The notes under the pieces: model-generated | Seen by the model: only the letters and a program-made list of their open reading frames with translations | The model's database searches: none | Told to the model about the DNA's origin: nothing | Assembly: GCA_035378955.1 (NCBI GenBank) | Contig: DAOSUS010000006.1 | Location: forward strand, 1 to 59,691 | Direction: 5' to 3' | From: Candidatus Hydrogenedens sp. | GTDB lineage: Bacteria; Hydrogenedentota; Hydrogenedentia; Hydrogenedentales; Hydrogenedentaceae | Length of the DNA stretch: 59,691 nt | In this document: piece by piece, positions 1 through 7,943 of the stretch | Position numbering within the stretch: position 1 is the stretch's first letter | How the letters are laid out: each line of letters starts with the position of its first letter | Position numbers and translations under genes: made by a program

Positions 1-39
1 TTTGCATTTAATACAAGGTTCACATACAACAAACGCCAT
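1..39 (-). CDS. Ferredoxin, N-terminal fragment (runs off the window)
   Basis: The minus strand opens with an ATG at 39 preceded by a very strong Shine-Dalgarno (GGAGGAG, about 3-4 nt upstream). The 13 visible codons read MAFVVCEPCIKCK, which matches the start of FdxA-type 7Fe/8Fe bacterial ferredoxins, where the CxxCxxC pattern begins the first cluster-binding motif. Such proteins are small soluble electron carriers. The gene lies 66 nt downstream of dnaJ on the same strand. Only the first residues are visible, so the cluster type cannot be decided. Confidence 0.7.
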   Translation of the reverse strand, partial: MAFVVCEPCIKCK

Positions 40-105
40 TCGCTCCTCCTTCCAAATTTAATAATATAATATGACTTAACTTATAGGATAACGAAACCTG
101 CAGGA

Positions 106-1251
106 TTAATCAAATTTTTGTTCTTTTAATTCGCGGAACTTCCAATATTTGGGATAATTTTTAGAATTGGCTAAATCGTCCAATTCTCGAAGCAGGTCTT
201 GCTGGTGTTTGGATAAGCGAACAGGTATCTCAACTACGATTTTATAGTATAGGTCACCCCTACCGCGATTATTCAAATGAGGCATTCCCAATCCTTTTTT
301 TCTTAAAAGGTCACCGGATTGTGTGCCTTCAGGAATAGTAAGGTCAATCATACCATCAATAAGAGTAGGTGCTTTAATCACGGTTCCGGAGATAGCCTGG
401 GATAAGGTTACAGGAACTTCACAATACAAATCACTGCCTTTGCGTTCAAACAAAGGATGTTCTTTTATCTGTAAATGGACATATAAATCACCTGGTGGAC
501 CTCCTCCTATTCCTGCTTCACCATCACCTACGGAACGCAAAGTTGTTCCAACATCTACACCCGGTGGAATATTAATTTCCGTTTCCCGTGTGGAAGAAAT
601 TCTTCCCTGACCTCCACAATGAATACAGGGGCGTGATATGTATTTCCCCTCTCCCCGACATTGAGGACAGGTTCGTGTAATGCTGAAAAATCCATGGGAA
701 GCCCGTATTTGTCCCGTGCCTCCACATTGGGGACAAACTTCCATTTTTGAACCGGGTTCTGCACCGGTTCCATGGCATTCGCTACATGGTTCTTTGCATG
801 AATAGCGAACTTTTTTCCTGGCTCCTGTGGCGGCTTCTTTTAATGTTATTGTTAATGTAGTTTGAACATCATTACCGCGCTGAGCATTGCTCCGTCGCCC
901 TGTTCGACGGGTGCCGGAGCCAAAAATCATATCAAATAAATCATCAAAGGGCGACTCAAAACCTTCTCCGAAGCCTTCTGTAAACCCACGGAAACCGCCC
1001 GTGAAGTTTCCCATATCAAAAGGTTGTCCATCTACTGTGCCGTAACGGTCATATTGTGCCCTTTTCTCGGGATTTTTCAGAATATCATACGCTGCATTGA
1101 TTTCTTTTAATTTTTCTTCTGCCTCTTTGTCGCCCCCGGTTTTGTCCGGGTGGTATTTATGTGCTAATTTTAAGTAGGCACGACGAATTTCGTCCTGCGA
1201 AGCATTCTTCGGGACACCTAATATTTCATATAAATCTTTACCACGAACCAT
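106..1251 (-). CDS. dnaJ: Chaperone protein DnaJ
   Basis: Hsp40 co-chaperone that delivers unfolded substrates to DnaK and stimulates its ATPase in the cytoplasm. The J domain is at the N-terminus with the HPD triad (KYHPDKTGG), followed by a Gly/Phe-rich linker (GNFTGGFRGF). Four CxxCxGxG zinc-binding repeats follow (CSECHGTG, CPQCGGTG, CPQCRGEG, CIHCGGQG), then the C-terminal substrate-binding domains. Length (381 aa) is normal. The frame stays open to a GTG at 1266, but an AGGTG Shine-Dalgarno sits correctly only for the ATG at 1251, which also begins directly at the J domain. It is the last heat-shock gene of the hrcA-grpE-dnaK-dnaJ run. Confidence 0.97.
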   Translation of the reverse strand: MVRGKDLYEILGVPKNASQDEIRRAYLKLAHKYHPDKTGGDKEAEEKLKEINAAYDILKNPEKRAQYDRYGTVDGQPFDMGNFTGGFRGFTEGFGEGFESPFDDLFDMIFGSGTRRTGRRSNAQRGNDVQTTLTITLKEAATGARKKVRYSCKEPCSECHGTGAEPGSKMEVCPQCGGTGQIRASHGFFSITRTCPQCRGEGKYISRPCIHCGGQGRISSTRETEINIPPGVDVGTTLRSVGDGEAGIGGGPPGDLYVHLQIKEHPLFERKGSDLYCEVPVTLSQAISGTVIKAPTLIDGMIDLTIPEGTQSGDLLRKKGLGMPHLNNRGRGDLYYKIVVEIPVRLSKHQQDLLRELDDLANSKNYPKYWKFRELKEQKFD

Positions 1252-1343
1252 ATTATTACTTATCACCTACTACAATTGATAGTGTATTATACAAAATTAT
1301 ACAAAGAGGCAGAAGTCTTGTTTGATAACTGAAAGTCTTCAGG

Positions 1344-3245
1344 TTATACATCTACAACGCGTTGACCACCTTCCTCATTGGATGAAGTGTTTCCACTGTC
1401 AGAGGAAGTCTGTGTTGTTTGTTCTGCAGAAGGACCTTTTGCCTGAGTTGCGGCACGATACATGGCTTCTGACAATTTATGAGTAGTGGAAGTTACCTTA
1501 TTCATTGCAGATTCAATATCTTCAATACGGTCTCCCGCTAATGCTTTACGCAATTCTTCTAGAGCAGATTCTACATCGGATTTTTCACTGGCAGAAACTT
1601 TATCACCGTATTCTTTCAAGAGTTTCTCAGTGCTATACAACAGCGAGTCCGCATTGTTTCGTACTTCTATTTCTTTACGCCGTCTTTTATCCTCTTCTGC
1701 ATGCTGTTCTGCATCTTTTACCATCTTTTGAATTTCTTCTTCCGTTAGTCCACTGGAACTTTCAATACGAATTTTTTGTTCTTTACCGGTAGCGAGGTCT
1801 TTGGCGGAAACATGTAAAATGCCATTGGCATCAATATCAAATGTTACTTCGATTTGTGGGATACCTCGTGGTGCTGGCGGAATACCCACAAGGTCAAAAC
1901 GACCTAATGTGCGGTTATCCCTTGCCATTTCACGCTCTCCCTGCAGTACATGAATAGTTACAGAAGTTTGGTTATCTGAAGCAGTAGTGAATATTTGCCG
2001 TTTGTTTACAGGGATTGTTGTGTTTCGTTCTATTAACTTGGTGCAAACGCCACCTAAAGTTTCGATACCTAATGACAAGGGAGTAACATCCAGCAATAAG
2101 ATATCTTTTACTTCTCCTGCGAGGACGCCTCCTTGAATGGCGGCACCTACAGCGACTACTTCATCCGGGTTTACACCTCGGTGAGGTTCTTTTCCAAAGA
2201 GGTCTTGAACAATGCGTATTACAGCGGGCATGCGTGTCATACCACCGACAAGAATAACCTCGTCAATATCACTTGCTTTTAATCCAGCGTCTTGTAATGC
2301 TTGCAAGCAGGGTCCTTTTGTTCTTTGGAGCAAATCATCACAAAGTTGCTCTAATTTTGCCCGTGTCAGGGTATAGTTTAAGTGTTTCGGACCTGAGGCG
2401 TCTGCTGAAATAAAGGGCAGGTTAATATCTGTGGTCATTGTAGTGGATAATTCACACTTTGCTTTTTCTGCTGCTTCTTTTAATCTCTGCAACGCCATCG
2501 GGTCTTTTCGCAAATCTATACCCTGGTCTTTCAAAAATTCGTTGGCTAACCAGTCTATTATACGCTGGTCAAAATCATCACCACCTAAATGTGTATCTCC
2601 GTTTGTACTCAATACTTCGAAACTGTCATCACCGATAGCCAGGATTGAGATATCAAAAGTTCCACCACCTAAATCGTAAACGGCTATTTTCTCATTCTTT
2701 TTCTTATTCAATCCGTAAGCCAGAGCTGCTGCTGTGGGCTCGTTAATTATCCTCAATACTTCCAGGCCTGCAATTTTACCAGCATCTTTGGTTGCCTGTC
2801 TTTGGGAGTCATTAAAATAGGCGGGGACAGTGATAACAGCCTGGGTAACTTTTGTACCTAAATAGGTTTCTGCTGTTTCCTTCATTTTTTGAAGTATCAT
2901 CGCAGAAATCTCAGGGGGTTTGTAGGTCTTGCCGTGAATTTCTACCTGACAGTCTCCATTTGGGGCTTCAGTTACCTTATATGGGACACGCTTAATTTCT
3001 TCTGTTGCTTCATGATAGCGACGACCCATAAAGCGTTTAATTGAAAATACTGTATTTTGGGGATTGGTAATTGCTTGCCGTTTTGCAATTGCACCTACCA
3101 ATCGTTCTCCATCCTTTGTGAAGCCGACTACTGAAGGAGTAGTACGGTTTCCTTCTGCATTGGCAATGACTACAGGCTCGCCACCTTCCATCACCGCAAC
3201 ACAGGAATTTGTTGTTCCTAAATCAATTCCTATAACTTTTCTCAT
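1344..3245 (-). CDS. dnaK: Chaperone protein DnaK (Hsp70)
   Basis: ATP-dependent Hsp70 chaperone, 633 aa, complete. The N-terminal actin-like ATPase domain has the phosphate-1 motif IGIDLGTTNSCVAV, the Hsp70 signatures (VYDLGGGTFDIS and VILVGGMTRMP) and the linker DVTPLSLGIET. The substrate-binding domain and helical lid follow, ending in a Ser/Gln/Thr-rich tail (..TSSDSGNTSSNEEGG..) with the acidic end VVDV instead of the common EEVD-like end. An AAGGAGG site precedes the ATG. It lies between grpE and dnaJ and should be under HrcA/CIRCE control with the rest of the operon. Confidence 0.98.
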   Translation of the reverse strand: MRKVIGIDLGTTNSCVAVMEGGEPVVIANAEGNRTTPSVVGFTKDGERLVGAIAKRQAITNPQNTVFSIKRFMGRRYHEATEEIKRVPYKVTEAPNGDCQVEIHGKTYKPPEISAMILQKMKETAETYLGTKVTQAVITVPAYFNDSQRQATKDAGKIAGLEVLRIINEPTAAALAYGLNKKKNEKIAVYDLGGGTFDISILAIGDDSFEVLSTNGDTHLGGDDFDQRIIDWLANEFLKDQGIDLRKDPMALQRLKEAAEKAKCELSTTMTTDINLPFISADASGPKHLNYTLTRAKLEQLCDDLLQRTKGPCLQALQDAGLKASDIDEVILVGGMTRMPAVIRIVQDLFGKEPHRGVNPDEVVAVGAAIQGGVLAGEVKDILLLDVTPLSLGIETLGGVCTKLIERNTTIPVNKRQIFTTASDNQTSVTIHVLQGEREMARDNRTLGRFDLVGIPPAPRGIPQIEVTFDIDANGILHVSAKDLATGKEQKIRIESSSGLTEEEIQKMVKDAEQHAEEDKRRRKEIEVRNNADSLLYSTEKLLKEYGDKVSASEKSDVESALEELRKALAGDRIEDIESAMNKVTSTTHKLSEAMYRAATQAKGPSAEQTTQTSSDSGNTSSNEEGGQRVVDV

Positions 3246-3317
3246 AGGTCTTTCAACCTCCTTTTGTAAAATTTTAGTAAAAAATGTTTTATTTTAGAAC
3301 ATTTTTTTTATTTTTTG

Positions 3318-3965
3318 TCATTGTTGTTTATTTTCTTCATTATTATTGGCTGTTTGTTCTGGCAATTTGCTTACCACAACTTTTGCAGGTCGTAGCACGC
3401 GTTTGCCTAACAAATAGCCTTTCTGATATTCCTGGACCACCGTTCCCTCCGATTGTTCGGATTCTATTTGGGCTAATGCCTCATGAACATTCGGGTCGAA
3501 CGGTTGTCCTATCGTTTCTATAGGTAGCAAACCTCGTGCCATGAGTGTATCTTTCAATTGAGAAAAGACCATACGAATGCCCGAAGCAAAGGCATCCTCT
3601 GGGTCTGGTATATGTTGTAAAGCCCTTTCAAAGTTATCTAAAACAGGGAGTAAGTCTTTAATAAGGTGTTCTGTGGCTGTTTCGCGGATTTCTTTGATTT
3701 CCCGTGTAGTCCGTTTTCGATAATTGTCATATTCTGCACAAATACGGAGATAACGGTCTTTTAATTCTTCTAATTCTTTTGTTTTTTCTTCGAATAGTTT
3801 AGAAATTTCGTCCAAAGAGTTCGATTTTGAAACAGTTTCTTCTTCAACAGGTTCCTCCGATGATGGAGGAACGATAGATGCCCGTCTGATGATTTCAGAA
3901 TCGGACGCAGTGCTTTCTTTGTCTTGTTCAAATTTTTTCTCTAATTCTGATTTCCCGTTTTCCAT
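3318..3965 (-). CDS. grpE: Nucleotide exchange factor GrpE
   Basis: GrpE releases ADP from DnaK. The protein has a charged, low-complexity N-terminus, a long coiled-coil helix (about residues 55-100: LFEEKTKELEELKDRYLRI then AEYDNYRKRT) and the C-terminal beta domain with the family signature region NVHEALAQIES. Length (about 215 aa) is normal. The frame is open to a GTG at 3980 (220 aa). The AAAGGAG upstream is too close to the GTG and rather far from the ATG at 3965, so the start is uncertain; I chose the ATG. It sits between hrcA and dnaK, the usual order for HrcA-controlled operons. Confidence 0.95.
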   Translation of the reverse strand: MENGKSELEKKFEQDKESTASDSEIIRRASIVPPSSEEPVEEETVSKSNSLDEISKLFEEKTKELEELKDRYLRICAEYDNYRKRTTREIKEIRETATEHLIKDLLPVLDNFERALQHIPDPEDAFASGIRMVFSQLKDTLMARGLLPIETIGQPFDPNVHEALAQIESEQSEGTVVQEYQKGYLLGKRVLRPAKVVVSKLPEQTANNNEENKQQ

Positions 3966-4033
3966 ATATAAAATCACCACTCCTTTGCTTATAATTATTA
4001 TTTCAATCTAAATATTTTTTAATTAATAATTAC

Positions 4034-5092
4034 TTAACGCCACAGTCGGGATAACATTTTGCCTACCATTCCCGCTGTGTAATCTACAATGGAAGAGAGC
4101 CTTTCATAAGGCATTCGTTTGGGTCCCAGAATGCCAATGAAACCTGCAGGCTCCTCCTGTTCCTCTAACCGATAAGGAGATGCAATAATTCCAAATTCAT
4201 TAATATTATTCATCATCGTTTCTGAACCGATTAGTACGGTTCTTTTTTGGTTTTCTGAACGAGCTAACGATTCTCTTAACGCTTTTACTAAGGGAGAGGG
4301 GTCTTCCATGATACCGATAATACTTCTTACCTTTGTTGACTCCTGAAATTCAGGCTGGTCAAACAAATTATTAGTTCCATCTAAAAACATCTGATTGGCT
4401 GGAGGTTCCACCTGTGTCAGAATTTTCAATGCTAATTCAACTAATTTTCTTCGTTCATCGAAGAATTTTCTTAAACTTTCACGAACAACAGGATAAATAT
4501 TATCTATTGAAACATTCAATAAGGATTCGTTTAAGAATTTATTCAGCGATTCTAAAAGTTGTGTAGACACTGTACTGTCCAGAATAACAGAAGAAGTGTG
4601 AACACATCCAAAACTATCTACTATCAAGATAGCCACTTGTCGTTCTAATAGAGGTACTAATTCTACATGACGGATGACTGCGGTACTTTCAGCTGGAAGT
4701 TCTGCCAAACCCGCCTGATGACTTGCCAAAGCCAATAAATGGCTTGTCTGGCGAAGAATCTGGTCTGCAGAGTCCATTTTTTTTGTTAATTCCTGTTTGA
4801 TGTGTTCACGCTCTGCTAATGTTAACTCCTGAACCTTCATCAAGTGTGTAACGTAGTATTTATAACCCATATCTGTAGGAACTCTACCGGAACTTGTATG
4901 AACCTGTGTAAGATAACCCATCTCCTCCAAGTCTGCCATTACATTGCGAATTGTTGCCGGGCTCAAATTTAAGCCTAATTTCTTTACAACAGTTCTGGAG
5001 CCTACCGGTTCCGCTGTTGTAATGTATATATGCACAACGGCTTCTAAAACAGTTCGTTCTCGTTCATTTAATGGAGGAAATTTTGTATTCAT
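4034..5092 (-). CDS. hrcA: Heat-inducible transcription repressor HrcA
   Basis: HrcA represses class I heat-shock genes by binding the CIRCE inverted repeat. The N-terminal winged helix is clear (LNERERTVLEAVVHIYITT, then SRTVVKKLGLNLSPATIRNVMADLEEMGYL), followed by the GAF-like dimerisation domain; the C-terminal region IGILGPKRMPYERLSSIVDY is typical of the family. The frame is open to a GTG at 5116, but that codon lies inside the CIRCE operator. The ATG at 5092 has AAAAGG about 9 nt upstream and is the sensible start (352 aa). First gene of the operon hrcA-grpE-dnaK-dnaJ, autoregulated. Confidence 0.96.
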   Translation of the reverse strand: MNTKFPPLNERERTVLEAVVHIYITTAEPVGSRTVVKKLGLNLSPATIRNVMADLEEMGYLTQVHTSSGRVPTDMGYKYYVTHLMKVQELTLAEREHIKQELTKKMDSADQILRQTSHLLALASHQAGLAELPAESTAVIRHVELVPLLERQVAILIVDSFGCVHTSSVILDSTVSTQLLESLNKFLNESLLNVSIDNIYPVVRESLRKFFDERRKLVELALKILTQVEPPANQMFLDGTNNLFDQPEFQESTKVRSIIGIMEDPSPLVKALRESLARSENQKRTVLIGSETMMNNINEFGIIASPYRLEEQEEPAGFIGILGPKRMPYERLSSIVDYTAGMVGKMLSRLWR

Positions 5093-5105
5093 AACAATAC
5101 ACCTT

Positions 5106-5132
5106 TTAGCACTCACTAAGGTAGAATGCTAA
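5106..5132 (-). promoter_or_regulatory. CIRCE operator (HrcA binding site)
   Basis: The sequence TTAGCACTC-N9-GAATGCTAA matches the CIRCE consensus (TTAGCACTC-N9-GAGTGCTAA) with a single mismatch in the right arm. It lies 14-40 nt upstream of the hrcA ATG and right after the -10 box, so bound HrcA would cover the transcription start. Confidence 0.95.
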
Positions 5133-5136
5133 TAAT

Positions 5137-5165
5137 AGTTTATCATATATCTTAACGACTGTCAA
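5137..5165 (-). promoter_or_regulatory. Sigma-70-type promoter of the hrcA operon
   Basis: On the minus strand TTGACA (5165-5160), a 17-nt spacer and TAAACT (5142-5137) form a good housekeeping promoter. The TGA just before the -10 gives an extended -10 (TGn). The CIRCE element begins 4 nt downstream of the -10 box. Confidence 0.75.
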
Positions 5166-5304
5166 AATAATTTCGTTGGCAACGCCTAATTTTGACCAGA
5201 TATAAATATATAAATTGATTTGTTTCTTATAGATTAAAAGTAGTAATTTATTATCATATCTTCTGAAAGATAAACTAATAAAAGGATACGAAAGGATATA
5301 TATA

Positions 5305-6660
5305 ATGAAAAGGCGTAGTTTTTTAAAATTAGCGGTCGGGGCCCCATTAATTGTTAAATCCTCTGTGATAAGAGCCCAGGGTATTCCTCCTTCAGAACAG
5401 GTAATTATTGGTGTTATAGGTATTGGTGGCCGTTCCCATGAACTCATACATACTCTGTTTAATATTCCTGCTGCACGCATTGTTGCTGCATGCGATTGTT
5501 TCAAACCAAGAATTGATTCTGCAATGAGCTCAGTAGGAGAGAAGAATGGCTGGCATGCTTATACAAATCCATTAGAGATGTTAGATAAAGAAAAATTGGA
5601 CGGTGTTGTGGTCTCTACGACTACACATTCGCGTGCTTGGATTTCTGCTCATGCTATGGTGCGAGGTATGGATGTGTATATGGAAAAACCTATGGCGTTG
5701 ACTGTAGAGGAAGGGCGGACACTTGTAAAAATGGCACGAAAATATAAACGCGTTACACAAGTGGGGACCCAGCAACGGTCTATCCCTTTGAATAACTGGG
5801 CAAGTGACCTTGTGAAAAAGGGTGCTATTGGTAAATTAAAGAAAGTCATATCTGCCAATTTTGTAAGTCCGTTACGCTGGAATGAGAATACACAATATCC
5901 GGAGTCCCCCTATACAAATGAGCCATGGTGGGATTTATGGACGAATCAGGCTGTCTTTCGGCCCTATCATGAAGATTTACATCGTGGCTGGGCGAAATGG
6001 TGGGATTATGATGGAGGAGGGACCTCTTTTGGCGTTACAGGTTGGGGTGCTCATGCGTATGACCAGATTCAAAGAGGATTAGGAACGGATACAACAGGAC
6101 CTATGGAGATAATACTTGAAGAACCTGTTAAAGAACTTCCTGCGGGCTTGTTTGAAGAGCGTGAAATTAAACCGGAAGAGACAGGGGCTTCTTATTATCC
6201 TATGACCAAAGGGATAGTAGGTCCCCGTGCTAAGGTTCGTATGCGGTATGAAAATGGTGTGGAATTGGAATTGTATTATGATTCGGACAGAGGTCCCGGG
6301 TTAGGATGCATTTTTATGGGTGAAAATGGAAGTATTGAAATCAATCGTGATGCTGTTTCATCAAATCCACCTGAAATATTACAACGCTCCGATAGGCCGC
6401 AAAAATTATCTGTGCCAGAAACACAGCCACATCTTGAAGATTGGATTCAGGCTATTAAAACACGGAAGCAATGTCATGCAGATATTGAGATTGGACATCG
6501 CAGCAATACGCTGTGTATTCTTGTGAACATTGCTCGGGATTTGGGCAAAGTAGGCGAGATATTAAAATGGAACCCAAAGAAAGAGCAGTTCGAAAATTGT
6601 GATGAAGGAAATGCTATGCTCTCTCGTCCCCGTCGCAAGGGCTATGAGTTACCTGTATAA
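5305..6660 (+). CDS. Exported Gfo/Idh/MocA family oxidoreductase
   Basis: NAD(P)-dependent sugar or cyclitol oxidoreductase of the Gfo/Idh/MocA family, 451 aa. The first residues contain a twin-arginine signal (RRSFLK followed by a hydrophobic stretch and IRAQG), so the folded, cofactor-loaded enzyme is probably exported by Tat. The Rossmann motif is IIGVIGIGGRSHE (about residues 32-44), and the family lysine motif MEKPMAL (about 130) is present, followed by the C-terminal alpha/beta domain. It is followed 29 nt later by a DUF1080 gene, a pairing known from 3-keto-glycoside turnover. Substrate cannot be read from the sequence. Confidence 0.9.
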   Translation: MKRRSFLKLAVGAPLIVKSSVIRAQGIPPSEQVIIGVIGIGGRSHELIHTLFNIPAARIVAACDCFKPRIDSAMSSVGEKNGWHAYTNPLEMLDKEKLDGVVVSTTTHSRAWISAHAMVRGMDVYMEKPMALTVEEGRTLVKMARKYKRVTQVGTQQRSIPLNNWASDLVKKGAIGKLKKVISANFVSPLRWNENTQYPESPYTNEPWWDLWTNQAVFRPYHEDLHRGWAKWWDYDGGGTSFGVTGWGAHAYDQIQRGLGTDTTGPMEIILEEPVKELPAGLFEEREIKPEETGASYYPMTKGIVGPRAKVRMRYENGVELELYYDSDRGPGLGCIFMGENGSIEINRDAVSSNPPEILQRSDRPQKLSVPETQPHLEDWIQAIKTRKQCHADIEIGHRSNTLCILVNIARDLGKVGEILKWNPKKEQFENCDEGNAMLSRPRRKGYELPV

Positions 6661-6689
6661 AAGAACATCTTTTGAAAAGGAGTTTATCA

Positions 6690-7373
6690 ATGTATATATT
6701 ACTTATGATGGCATTACTTTTTCAGAATTTTATATCTGCTCCCGATACCCCTAAGGAAGGAGGTTTTGTTTCTATCTTTGATGGGAAAACATTGAAAGGA
6801 TGGGAGGGACTTGAAGGTTGGTGGTGGGTTGAGGATGGAGCCATAACAAGTAAGAGTACAACGCAAAAGCCCTGTGAAAAAGCGCATTATCTTTACTGGA
6901 TGGGAGGGCAGCCTGAAGATTTTATCTTGAAATTAGAATTTCGTCTTGAAAATAATAATTCAGGTATCCAATTTCGCAGTGAAAAACGACCGGACTATGA
7001 CATTTGGGGTTATCAAGCGGATATAGATGAAAGTGGCGAATGGACAGGTTGCTTATTCCAGCATGACCGTTGGGCTGTTGTTAAACGCGGTTATAAAGCA
7101 TGGATTGATAAAGATGGAACCCGAAAAGAGGAGCCCATTGGTGACCCGAAAGAATTATTATCGGCTGTAAAATTCAAAGATTGGAATGAATATGAAATAA
7201 GAGCGATAGGAAATCATATAGAACTTTTTATTAATGGAACAAAGATGTGCGAAGTTTTTGATGATGATAAACAATATTCCCGTCGAAAAGGATATATTGC
7301 TTTGCAAATGCATCCGGGACCTTCTATGAAAGTTCAATTTCGTAATATCCGTATCAAAATCGTCAAGGAATAA
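6690..7373 (+). CDS. DUF1080 protein (3-keto-disaccharide hydrolase-like), secreted
   Basis: A 227-aa protein with an N-terminal signal peptide (MYILLMMALLFQNFISA) and one DUF1080/PF06439 beta-sandwich domain. Family hallmarks are FVSIFDGKTLKGWEG near the start, the central NNSGIQFRSEK and the end GYIALQMHPG. Characterised relatives act on 3-keto-glycosides. The frame is open from a TTG at 6672, but AAAAGGAG is well placed for the ATG at 6690. It is 29 nt behind a Tat-exported Gfo/Idh/MocA oxidoreductase, and both are probably co-transcribed and act outside the cytoplasm. Confidence 0.88.
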   Translation: MYILLMMALLFQNFISAPDTPKEGGFVSIFDGKTLKGWEGLEGWWWVEDGAITSKSTTQKPCEKAHYLYWMGGQPEDFILKLEFRLENNNSGIQFRSEKRPDYDIWGYQADIDESGEWTGCLFQHDRWAVVKRGYKAWIDKDGTRKEEPIGDPKELLSAVKFKDWNEYEIRAIGNHIELFINGTKMCEVFDDDKQYSRRKGYIALQMHPGPSMKVQFRNIRIKIVKE

Positions 7374-7871
7374 TTTGAATATCTATAGTACATAGGCAAC
7401 ACATATCTTTTAGCATTTTCACAATACGACGAAGACTATCAAAAATATGCATGAGGAAGAAGAGAGAATATCTACGAATTTAACATACACTACTTCTCTT
7501 CTTTGTAGACGGTAAATTAGTGAATAATTATAACCACGAATTCCCACGAATAGACACGAATAAAAAAGAATGGTAAAAATCTATCATGCATTATTTTATT
7601 CGATGTAGATAAACTGTCCCCGCTGCTGGTATTTTTTTTGCCCTCTATCCTTCCATTTTTGACATACAAACCCTGCAGAGATGAAAAATCTTTCTATTCT
7701 ACCCCTTTGTGTTCTCTGTGATTAATTATTTTTACAACGAAATAGGGGCATGGCATGCCGTACCCCTACGATTGAAAAAGAATATATAAATCTGTTGTTT
7801 ATGTCTATTTATGCTCTATAGAAAATCATTAAATTAGATTACAAAATCAATTTGATTTGCATTAATAATAA
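7374..7871. repeat. Gene-free stretch with small repeats and a palindrome
   Basis: I see no coding potential in these about 500 bases. Positions 7533-7562 hold three copies of a period-10 repeat with the core CACGAAT. Positions 7743-7768 hold an imperfect 26-bp palindrome with arms TAGGGG and CCCCTA around GGCATGCC. Both resemble extragenic repeat debris seen between genes in environmental genomes; no transposase is nearby. Confidence 0.5.
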
Positions 7872-7909
7872 AAATAAGAGGAAATCTCTTTCGAAATTTC
7901 CTCTTATTT
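7872..7909 (-). terminator. Rho-independent terminator
   Basis: A perfect 14-bp inverted repeat (AAATAAGAGGAAAT, 7872-7885, pairing with 7896-7909) with a 10-nt loop lies 35 nt past the stop of the minus-strand gene ending at 7944. On the minus strand it is followed by a T-rich tract. Confidence 0.8.
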
Positions 7910-7943
7910 AACAAATTATAAATATTTTCGCTGTCTTAAATAA

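Noticed and set aside
323..610. Plus-strand reading frame opposite dnaJ
   Set aside because: Antisense shadow of the DnaJ C-terminal domains; no ribosome site or family features.
5106..5504. 132-codon minus-strand reading frame between hrcA and the oxidoreductase gene
   Set aside because: It overlaps the hrcA promoter, CIRCE and the 5' part of a clear plus-strand gene; no family features.
7530..7770. CRISPR array
   Set aside because: Repeat unit is only 10 nt, three copies, no spacers of regular size, no cas genes.
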